64,000 nt of DNA from Pteria penguin (Eukaryota > Mollusca > Bivalvia > Pterioida > Pteriidae), in contig CM068586.1 of NCBI GenBank assembly GCA_035048485.1, positions 45,916,287 through 45,980,286 on the forward strand, written 5' to 3'. Made by a program: the position numbers and the translations under genes. The notes under the pieces are model-generated. The model did not search any database. It was not told the origin of the DNA and saw only the letters and a list, made by a program, of their open reading frames with translations. Below, piece after piece: positions 36,601 to 48,600 of the stretch (the first letter of the stretch is position 1; each line of letters starts with the position of its first letter).

Positions 36601-39600
36601 GTTTTATTGGTTATTTGAGTTAGAGTTAGATAATGGACCCTTCTACATTTCGTCGGAGAACATGGCATTCAGACAAAATTTAATTATTCTCTTTATGATA
36701 TAGAGAAATATAGGATCTGAAATGAATTTTCATTTCATACGGTGTTTATGAAACGAGTTGTTTGTTTTATATAAAACTCACAGCCAGTTTCATAAATACT
36801 GTATGAAATGAAAATTCATTTCAGATTCTTTTTATCACATGTTAACACTTATTTTAAAGGTGTTTATTTCATCAAACACCGGCTTGACACAATTTGTTTC
36901 CAAGGTGTGACGTCACTTATGTCATAAATTAATTTATGACATAGTGATATTTCACTGCATAAACAGCAAAACATGTGATAAATATATTATTTGTCATAGC
37001 TTTGTTTCACCTCAAATTATATATGATCACATTCCAGAAATACTTTTTTGATAAAGTGAATAGTCATCTATGCCCAAAGTATTTAAGAAAAATACAAGCC
37101 TTTGCTCATTGTTTTGTGGGATTGGAATATTGGAATAGTGATTCTATGTAAATAGCTATACTTACAACACAGCAATTTACTGAAAAAATTAAGGTACAAG
37201 TTTATATGAGCACAAAGAGAAACACTGTAACTACACACATGAATAAATTGATACAGAAGTATGTAGTAATTTATACATTTATATTTTCATCTATGTGGTG
37301 ATTTTGATGGCCCTAATTTGAATAAAATCTAGTTTTCATGATACCTAGCTAAAGTAAATTACAAAACGTTATCTTGTGTAATTTAACCACCATAAATGAC
37401 ACGTCTCTTACTTAAAATCCTTTTATCACCAGTAAAAAGAAATAATTGAATACTATGCATAAGGTTTTGTATTATGCATAATTTCTAAGTATAAAATGTA
37501 ATTACAGGAATGTCTTTATTGTGGAATATTATAAAACATTAAATTCAATTATTGTGAAATCTAATTGTTGCAAATAAAGGAGATTTTACAATACAGTATA
37601 AGTAATTATGATATAAATGAAGTTAAAGCTATTTGTGAAAAAAAAGATCAATTGTTGGACTTATGTATCAATAGATTCTCAGCATTCAAAACATTTCGGG
37701 GCGTCCATCTTTTATGTCAAACAAAGTAATAAAACATGGTCATTTCTGTCAGAGATTTAACGTGAATTAAATATGATGAACCGAGGCAGTCTGTCTTATT
37801 TTGGATTTTAAGACCAATTAAGGGCTTATATCCTTTTAACATTTATTCTCAGCAAATTTTTTATTTCTTGTTTTTTGTTTTTATCAGATATGAATGATAC
37901 ATTTCTAATTATAGTTACATGCATTATCAGCTGGACTAAAGGCTCTCAGTTCTTGGGAGGCTAGCTTGCTGGTAGAGGAGTGCCGCATGGCCTGTGGTGG
38001 CCATGGTTATTCGCTTGCTAGTGGCATTCCACAGATTTATGTAGCTACCACTCCAGGATGTACTTACGAGGGAGAGAACACTGTGATGATGCTGCAAGTT
38101 GCTAGGTAAGATAAACTTTATAGTAGTGTAACATATTCTCTGACACAATACTGAACAGATATAGTTGACTTTCAAGGTACAGATCAGTGCTTTGAGTTTA
38201 CATACTGTAGTTTTGATAAAACAAAAGGCATTTTCCTTCTGGCATCATATAATAAGTGTAAACTGTAACCTATGGCTATGCACATGAAAAAATCATGGTG
38301 GGGTAAGTAAAAGTTGTATTGCTGTGATTATCTTTATGTACAATTAATAATTGATAAGTAGATAGGTTTCATTAGCAGCAATTAAGTTAGAATTACCTTT
38401 CGTTGTTGGCCATGTTTGTGGTCAAGCATAATTTTTTGCCTCATTCATACTAAGTTTAATCAATTTTTTACACGCCCATCTTTGATAGGATGTATCATGG
38501 TATAGCGTTGTCTGTCTGTCTAACCTTGTGGGCAGGATACAGACCAAACCGTTAGGGCTAAGACTGTCAAACTTGGTACACTTACTCCTCATGCCAAGAC
38601 AAAGATGCCTATTGTTTTTCAAGGTTAGAAGTCAAAGGTCAAAGTCATAGTAGTACTTGGTAGGAACGACCTTGTAGACAGGATACAGACCAAACCATTG
38701 GGGCCAAGACTCAAACTTCGTACCTTTGCTCCTTATGCCAAGAAAGACACCTATTGTTTTTCAAGGTCAAAGGTCAAGGTCATAGTACTACTTGGTAGAA
38801 AACCCTTGTAGACAGGATACAGACCAAACTGTTGGGGCCAAGTCTGTCAAACTTCGTACCTTTGCTCCTTATGCCAAGACAAAGACGCCTATTGTTTTTG
38901 AAGGTCAAAGGTCAAGGTCATAGTACTAGTTGGTAGGAAACCCTTGTAGACAGGATACAGGACTGTCAAGCTTTGTACACTTACTCCTCATTTGAAGACA
39001 AACATGCTTACAGCTTTTCAAGGTCAAAGATGAAGGTCATAGTACTACTTGGTAAGAACTCTTTGTAGACAGGATACAGAATGAACTATTGGGGATCTAA
39101 CAATTAAAGGGGGGAATGTTTCCATACCTTCAAAATCCTCCCCTTCAAACTAAGTGGCGGACGTATTTTGCCACTCTAGCCATTGCTCTTGTTAGAAAGA
39201 TGTTAATATTTACATTTCTTTGGAAACTTTTTTACATTATCTTATACCTCAGAATTTGCATAAGCATTACAAGAATACAGGAATTATTCCTAGTTTGGAG
39301 AAATTACCTACATAAATTGGTTGATTTATGAACAAATATTCAATCATATACCTCAAAGATGGTGGACAACTTTTCACAAGGGATGTAAATCCAATAAAAT
39401 TTTAGGCCAATAAAACCTAGCTACATGTATTATAAGTCATATAAATGTCCTCTCCCACTTTGCTGTACAAGGTTTTGTTGTAGCTATTTCCTATTTATTA
39501 TGTGATAGGTTTTTAATGCCTTACATTGCAGGAGATATAATATTATAATATTACACACGTCTTGTAAGTCCCCACTGGATATAATATTATAATATTACAC

Positions 39601-42600
39601 GTTTTGTAAGTCCCCACTGGATATAATATTATAATATTACACGTCTAGTAAATCCCATCTGGATATAATATTATAATATTACACATGTCTTGTAAGTCCC
39701 CACTGGATATAATATTATGCATGTCTCATAAGTCCCCACTGGATATAATATTATAATATTACACATGTCTTGTAAGTCCCCACTGTATATAATATAATAG
39801 CACACATGTCTCGTAAGTCCCCACTGGATATAGTATTGTAGTATTACACATGTCTCGTAAGTCCCCACTGGATATGATATTATAATATTACACTTGTCTC
39901 GTAAGTCATGACTGGATTGAAGTATTATGACAAACTCAGCTGTAAAGGATCAGCTTTTAGAAGCCATTCAAATAAGGCATCATGTAAAAAATCTTCAATA
40001 ATGTACAGAATTGTTACTTTGAGTATGAGACAATTGACTATTTCTGAGTTATATCTAAACTACAGACATTGCATACTTTGTCAATATTTTACTTATGATA
40101 TAATACTTATGATATAATAATCTTATCTTTGAATACATGACGTCAATGTTTCTACCAGGTATGACGTCACAGTCAGTTATCCGTAGTCTGACGTGTTAAA
40201 TTTAGGTATTTAATAGTCCTTTCTGTTTACTTGAAAATAGCTATTAATGTCATTCAGAATCTTTTAAAGTGTTTAATCAATCACCACATAATTTTGATTT
40301 TGAATGTTTTTGTATTGTATTGTAGATCTATAGTATTATAATATAACTTTGTTTTGTAACCTGTCATCTATTCAGGTACCTGATGAAACAGAATCGCAAT
40401 CTGCAGAGAGGAAAACCTCTCCCGTCTTTTGTACAGTATCTTAGCAAAGACCTGAATACCAAGTCATGCATGAAAGCAAATGTTGCATTGAATTGTTTGG
40501 TTCTGGCATATGAACATCGAGCATCAAGGTATGTCATATCTTTATCCAAATATAACAGATTCTTTTCTAAAATTTTGAGAACAACATGTCTACTTTTGAA
40601 CCACAAAGAGTCCTGATATGGAAATTATGCCAACTAAACTTTCTTGCCACCTGGGGCATCATTGGTTTTCAAATACATCTTTATTATGCATTACTTACCT
40701 TTTTGTATTGAAAAGTACAAGCATTGTTCTTGGCAAGAACATTTAATCATAACAAGATACAGTGATCTTAATTGTAGATTATTGTGGATATTCTCATGTA
40801 AAGGAAGTATTTTGTGTTAAGTATAATTTTTGAAAAAATCAACATGCCATGATGGGTTTTTATAGAACATTTTAGAGAAAGCATTATTTAGAGGTAATTT
40901 TGTGCATCATCTGTGTCTCTCTTGCACCACTATCTTAGTTATGTGTGACTGAGTCCAGTAGTTTGACGCCTACCGGTATATACTTAGGATAGTGTGGATA
41001 GACTTAATTAAGTTTTGAATATGTTTTGGATTATATTGATCTGAGGATTGGGTCCTGGGGATGACTTATTGGTGTTGTGTCTTTCAGATGAGACAGTAAA
41101 TTACCCGAGGTCCCTTGTCATGGTAGACATAGCATGTAGAAGATCCTTCATTACTTCAGGTGGGCCCACTGCATAGGTTTAAATTACCCGAGGTCCCTTG
41201 TCATGGTAGACATAGCATGTAAAAGATCCTTCAGTACTTCAGGTGGGCCTCAGTACTTCAAGTGGGCCCACTGCATAGGCCTAAATGTATTGCATAAGGC
41301 TGATGCCATTTTGGTCTGATGTAAAACAAGAATCAAACCAAAATAGATTTTTTTAGATGAGTGATTACTAAATTTAGTAATAGTATAGATATGTAGAGTA
41401 TGTATAAAGAGATTTTGGTTTTTCAATCTGAGTTTGGCCAGCCATTCTCCTTTCTGTCTGTTACAAATATTAAATCACAAATATACTAATGCCTAACATA
41501 ATTATCTTTAACCACTGAATTTTGCTCTGCCCTTTTTCTCAGTGCTAGTTTCATTTACAGACTCTTGAAGGTGGCAGCAGACAACATTCAGAAACTAGTG
41601 ATGACAGGGAAAACCCCAGTAGAGGCCTGGAACCAGTCCACAGTTCCTCTGACCTGGGCTGCCAAGGTAAAGTCTACTGTTGTTTCTCACAATGTCTTTC
41701 ATCACAATGAAATGAACAGTAAAAAAATTTTCATACCAATAAAATAAGGAAACGAATTAGATAACCATACTTTTTGATGACTATCCATGATCAAATACTG
41801 TAAAATTTGTTTCATTTGACTAAATTCATGAATTGAATACCCAAAATTATTCTTTCACATTGTTTTAAAAATGAATGTGATAAAGTAATATTTGAAAGAA
41901 TTTTTTATCTACCCGGTACTAGGGCAAGGTAAGACCAGGAAGAATTTTATGTTTCTTTACTGTATTATTTCTGCGCTTTGCTTTGGCCAGAGACATATAA
42001 ACACAGAGACTGGAAACTCGCCGCTTTGTCTGGAATATGATGCACGTCCTATGTTATGCTAATTAGGTGACCGCGCTCTGCAATACACCAATTTTAACCC
42101 ATCGGATATCGCTCGGGGACATATAGCACAGTTGGTCTTTTCCTGCCAAAGCAGCTCGGTTCAAATTCTACAATCTTCTATTACTTTTTTTATATCCCCG
42201 TCTTAAGACAGAGCGTATTATGTTATGGCCCTGTCCGTCGAGCGTCCGGGATAAGTTTCCCCGGGTCATGACTTCTTCCCCTGTGTATGGATTTCAATAA
42301 TATTTCACAGAATTGTTGCTTAGGATCCAAGGGTGTGTCATGACCTTGACCCAAGGTCATAGCTCAAAGGTCAAGGTCACAACATGCAAAGTGAGTGAAA
42401 CCTTGTTCGAGACGTAACTTCTTCCCTTGTGCATGGATTTCAATAATATTTCACAGAATTGTTACTTAGGACCAAAGGGTGAGTCATGACCTTGATCCAA
42501 GGTCATAGGTCAAAGGTCAAGGTCACAACATGCAAAGTGAGTAAAACCTTGTTCAAGCCATAACTTGTTGCCCTGTGCATGAATTTCAAAAAATATTTCA

Positions 42601-45600
42601 CAGAATTGTTACACTTGACCCAAGGTCATAGGTCAAAAGTCAAGGTCACAACATGCAAAGTGAGTAAAACCTTCTTCGGGCCATTACTTTTCTCCTGTGC
42701 ATAAATTCCAAAAATACTTCACAGAATTATTTCTTAGCACCCAAGCGTGTTTTATTACCTTCACCGTCAAAGGTCAAGGTCACAACATGCAAAGTGAATA
42801 AAACCTTGTTCGGGCCATAACTTCTTCTCCTGTGCATAGATTTCAATAATATTTCACAGAATTGTTACTAAGGACTCAAGGGTGTGTCATGACATTGACC
42901 CAAGGTCATAGCTCAAAGGTTAAGGTCACATCATGCAAAGTGAATAAAACTTTGTTACTATGATAAGATGCTATGGAGATGCTATGTAACGCGATAACTC
43001 AAGTAAACCTCAGTTGTTTTTCATGAAACTTATACAGAATGCTTAAATAGTGTAGGGGAACCACTTTTCAGTTTTTAGCAAATTCCATTTTGTTGTTACA
43101 GAGTTATGGGATTTGCATCCCTCTTTTTGGATTTCAGTATTTCATAAAAGTATTACCAAAAGGGTAATAAAACCATACGTTCACATTGATCCCGTCCAAA
43201 GGAAGCGACGGCGTATTATGCCACGTTAGGTGTTGCTCTTGTTCCCCTTTATCTTTTATGTTGATTTTATCGATGTGTAGAAATAATATTCCCCTTTTTC
43301 TATCTAACAAAATGGAGACAAATTTGTATCATTAATCATTATAAGAATATTTTTAACAGCAAGATTTTTAGTCAGACGTCCTCATTTCCTGCATTTTTCC
43401 CAAATGTTTTATTCATTTAACAGCGTTTGTTGCCATTTACGAGTTCTTGATATGCAGAGGATATCATCTTTGTTGTTTTGACAAATTTTCTCGCCGTGGT
43501 GGTTTCTCAATGGGGTCGGTAGTGAGGAGAAAAATGTTGTGAGATCTTCACACTTGGCTGGGTAATTATGCATGATTTATAGAAATTTCATGAGAAAAGA
43601 ACTATAACTTAAATAAACATTGAAGGTACTATTAACGAAAAATGGTGGCATGTGCTTCAATATTGTGTAAATTATTGGACTGCAACTGAGTGAATGTTTT
43701 CACAGGTCTATCACCATCAAATGGCTTCTGATCGGGGTCATGGTTCCATGTTGAATAGACCATAAATGAAATGTTTAATCATTCAAATGGTTTGTAAATT
43801 GCCTTTTTTACTTAACTGAACTACCTTTGTTTGAAGATCGCTCCTAATTTCTCTTCTGTATGAGCTTAAAAGTTTCAGGTGAACCAACGCCAAGAACAGT
43901 ATGGCAGACATCGGGTTTATCTAGATGCCTGTCGGGGAATGTTACCTATGTGAAAGAGCTATATAGCTTTTAACGGGAGTTTACCGTCTCTGTGTATATA
44001 TGTCTCTGCTTTGGCTAAAGAATTGTCTAATTGCAAATCTTGTAAAACTCACAAATAAAGACAGATAACAGTTAGTGCAGGGCATGGTTTGGATTCAGTT
44101 TCAAAGGATGATATCAACGTGGCTGTGGAATTCAGGGACAGAATTCCAATGTAAGGAAAATGTAGATTTCTCAATTGAATGGGCAACAGTCAAAGTAATA
44201 ACTACCACATATAATGCAAAAGTATCTGATGCAGTGTCACAGTGGCACTCACAACTATATACCATGGCATTGATGGACTTTTAGGAGAATACATATAACA
44301 ATGATATTCTGATATGGGTTCAGTAAATTACTACATGTAGTACAATTTGATCAGCGATGTCTCTTCAATGAAGCTGAAAAAAATTTCTTAAAACTACAGA
44401 ACCAGCATAACTCAGTCTATAAGATGCTTGGATCTGGAACCAATTTTTGAATCCAACCTGTTGCTTGTTAGTGTCCTGTCTCTGAATGAGACATATTTCT
44501 GTGTGATGCTTTAGGCAGTACATTTCACCATGTATGTGAAATAATTTTGGTGTAATGTTAACCAAGAATCAAGCAAACAAAATTCCCCTAACTACAGAAT
44601 GCTGGATTATTGTGTCGATGACGAAGCAAAGCCATTATAAGAATCCTTTCTTTCATCATTTCCAATTATAGTATTCCTTGGAACATATCACTCTAGTTTT
44701 TAATCACACTGATAAGATACTTAATATTTGTTCTACAGGCTCACAGTCATATGTTTGTTGTGAAGAATTTTGTTCAAGTAGCTGAAGAGGCAAGACTGGA
44801 TAGCCAAACTAAAGCTGTTTTAACTACCCTGTGTAAACTGTATGCTGTAGATGGTGTAATAAGAAACCTGGGAGAGTTTATTCAGGTAAGCTGTAGGTGA
44901 ACTAGACTGTCTGTGATATACTTCTAAAGATATGCCGGGAGTCTGTTGCTCAAAACTTTAACCAGCAGTTAAACTTTACATTTTTATTTTATTTAAATAA
45001 AATAAGCTTTTAGTTATGTAGTTAACACTGATTTGTAGTAAAGCTGTAATCTGTAAATGAATGCAATTATTCTAACATTTAAACTGTGACTTTAGAAATT
45101 TGTCATTGTTGTCTTCAAAATTTAACCACTGGTTACATGTAGCTTTACCAGTGGTTAAAGTTTGAAACAACTTAGACCTGGAAGAGTCCATTCAGGTAAG
45201 TTGTAGGTAAACAAGGTTGTCATTGACCAGTAGATGAATCTAAATTTTCAAGCAGGATTCACATCTTAGCAGAGTTAGCGGTACTCTTTGTCTGTAACGT
45301 TATGACTACACTAACAGAAATAAATTTAGATATACCCAGAATGATTGTAATGTTTTGCATTAATTTATGACCCCTAACGTAATGTACATCTGAAACCTAT
45401 ACTTTTAACATTTTGTGCTCAAATGAGTATATATACAGCAGGGATGCAGTTTTGCAAGATTTTCACAGAAATTGCTCATAATTCCCATGTCTGTACAAAT
45501 GCAAAGGACATTGTCTGCATCTATGAAGCACCTTTTAATATGCATAAAGTGATATATTCCACATATGAAAAGTTTAAATATACTTTGTAAAGTGAATGTT

Positions 45601-48600
45601 CCAGTAACAGCCAAGATTGATCTGCAATGTTCCCAAGACTGCAAAATACCCTGTTAAATATTTCAAATTATGTATTGCTGTAGAATCATTAAGGAAAACC
45701 CACCTTCATTATCATTTACCATCACTTATCACCCCCAGCAAGTTTACCATCACCATTATTTACCACCCTAAACATTTACCACCACCATCATTTACCACCA
45801 TCATCATTTACGATCTCCATCATTTACCACCCCAACATTTACTACCACCATCATTTACCACCACAGTCATTTACCACCACCATCATTTACCATCACCATT
45901 ATTTACCACCCTCAACATTTACTACCACCTTCATTTGCCATATTTGGGCACTGTTGAGTGGCACATAATACACCTGCAAATTATTGTAAATTTTCCTATT
46001 TTATAACAGTTCAGTTTTCTTCTTCAATTACATTTGTATTCTTTGGTTAATTGATCTTCAATCATTTCCCATGTTGATCCCGACCGCCTTCCTTTCATAA
46101 AAGCACCATCTGCAATTGTATTAGATATTGAGATATGAAAATTCCTGTTTAATATGCACATCTTAATATGATTTTCTTTCTTTGTACCATATTTCATAAA
46201 AATCTCATAAAGGGTTTAGGATTTTGCATAGACATTTTGCATAGAAAATTCTAAGAAACTGTAGGTCCAAAATTCTAAGTAGTCCTCCAAAGGGAAGTCC
46301 AGTACATTAAAAGTAAAAGAACACAAACACTCTACACTGCAAATTTTCGGCCTCACGGCCTTTATCAAGCAATGCAAAAGATGACAAATACAAAGCTATG
46401 TAAAATCCATGTCTAGATTTCAAAAATATATTAGCTTCTAAACTTAATGGGTAGATAAACAATGACGTCATGATTGCATGCGTATTTAAGTTAAGAAGCT
46501 AATGTATTTTTGAAACATAGACATGGAATTTACATAGCTTTATATTTGTCATCTCTTGTATGCTTGATAAAGGCTGTGAGGCTGAAAATTTGCAGTAATC
46601 AGTGTTTGTGTTCTTTTACTTTTAATGTAAGTCCAAGGGTCATAGCTCTCTGATATTTTTTCTGGACAACATTCCCCTTCCAATATGCACATCTTCAGAG
46701 GATGCTCTTTGTACCAAATTTCATCAAAATCCCCTTAAAAGTTAAGAAGGAGTTGTTAAGAGAAGGTATTTAAAAAAAATATTCATATGGTGTTGTTTCA
46801 TTTTACCAAGTTTCATCAAAATCCTCCCCCCCCCCCAAGGGTTTAGGAACAGTTGCAAAGACAAAATAGGTGGGACAGATGTAGGTACAAATGTAGTTTG
46901 AAAATAGAAATACGAATAGGAATGAGTGAGTGTCTTGAACTTCAATTTTTATTGAGTTGTTGTGAGCAAAATATACTGCAATGATCTACAAATATTGTTT
47001 TTCTCTTATGACTTTTCTGATTCTTTCATCATCCGGAAGTAAGTCAAAGACTTTTTCCTTAAGAATACCTGGTTCAGTATCATGTACACTACTGTCAAAT
47101 CTAAGAAAAAAAAATCTACACTATATTCATTCATATTTACATGCAGGTTTGATTATCAAAGCCCTTTGCAATGATTTGAAAGTCATTGACTTTGTGACCT
47201 TGACTTTGATATAAAAAAAGGAGCTACATGATTGTTATATCACCCAATTACATTAGCTGCATCTGGTCTTACTTTCTGATATCTACAATTTTGGTAACAT
47301 TTATGGATTTTGTTTTTTGTGTGTGTTTATTTTGGAATTTATTTTTAGGATGGATTCTTAAACAATGATCAAGTACAATGGATCCAGAGGTCTCTGACAG
47401 ACTTGTTGGCTGAGATCCGCCCCAATGCTGTAGCCATAGTGGATGCCTTTGACTTCCCGGATGCTGTGCTACAAAGCTGTCTGGGACGCTACGATGGTCA
47501 AGTCTACCAGGCATTGTATGACTACGCCAAGTCATCCCCACTTAATGAAAAAGAAGTGAGTTATCTGCCCCTTACAAGCAAATTGTGCCTATGAAAAGAA
47601 AAGGTGTTATTTATCCATTCAATAAACAATTTCTGTTCTTTGAGAACAAAGTGAATTATCTGCCCCTTACAAGTAAATCTTACCTCAGTTATAAAGGTAT
47701 AGCTGGTCTGTCCCCTTACAAACAATTTATCTGTATGTAACAATGAATTGAATATCTGCCCCTCATAAACCAATTATCCCCACTCTACAAAAATAGAAGT
47801 AAATACCCCAGTATTTCTCAGGAACAAGAAATGAGTTGTCTTTTTCTTTTTCTTCTACATTCATATCCTGATCAGTTTCTTCATACCAGACTGGGATGTG
47901 AAAACTCTTCATCTAGATCACTGTATCAGTTCAAGTGAACATATAGTTGCTGTCATGTCCGTGTGTCTGTCCATCTGTCATTCTGTATGTCAGAGCTCGT
48001 ATCTCCTATAACTTTCATAAGAATGTGATCATACTTCACCAAAATATTATTTAGATTGAGAGCTTTGGGACAAAGGTCACTCAAGATCCTTTCCAAAAGG
48101 TCAAGGTCACAATAAAAAGTTCTATTTCATAACTAATCAAGGTCAAACTTACTCATTTTAGTTTAAAATACAGTGATCACTTGTTCTACAGTTGACTCAA
48201 TTGGATATCCATATGATACATTGAGATTTGCAGTCGTCATCAATTAATACAATGATTTCCTATATATTGAGTCATTCATTTCCTTCATTATTGTTTCTTG
48301 GAGCATCCATCTGTTTTACTGTTTTTTTGTATATGAATTTAGTCATCAATTTCTTGCATTATAACTGCCGTTTGGGGAGCATCCATCAGTTTTACTGATA
48401 CTCTTGTCATACCAAACCAGGATTTGAAAACTCTTCATTTAGATCACTGTATAAGTTCCCTATTAATAGAATCTAGCACTAGTTTGAGCTCCAGATAGAA
48501 AAAGATCAGTCGAGGGTTGAATGAATCAACAAATCTCAACCGAGGCGTTAGCTGCACCTCGGCAGCTCGATGTAGGCTATAGCTATTTTTAATGTTTTTG

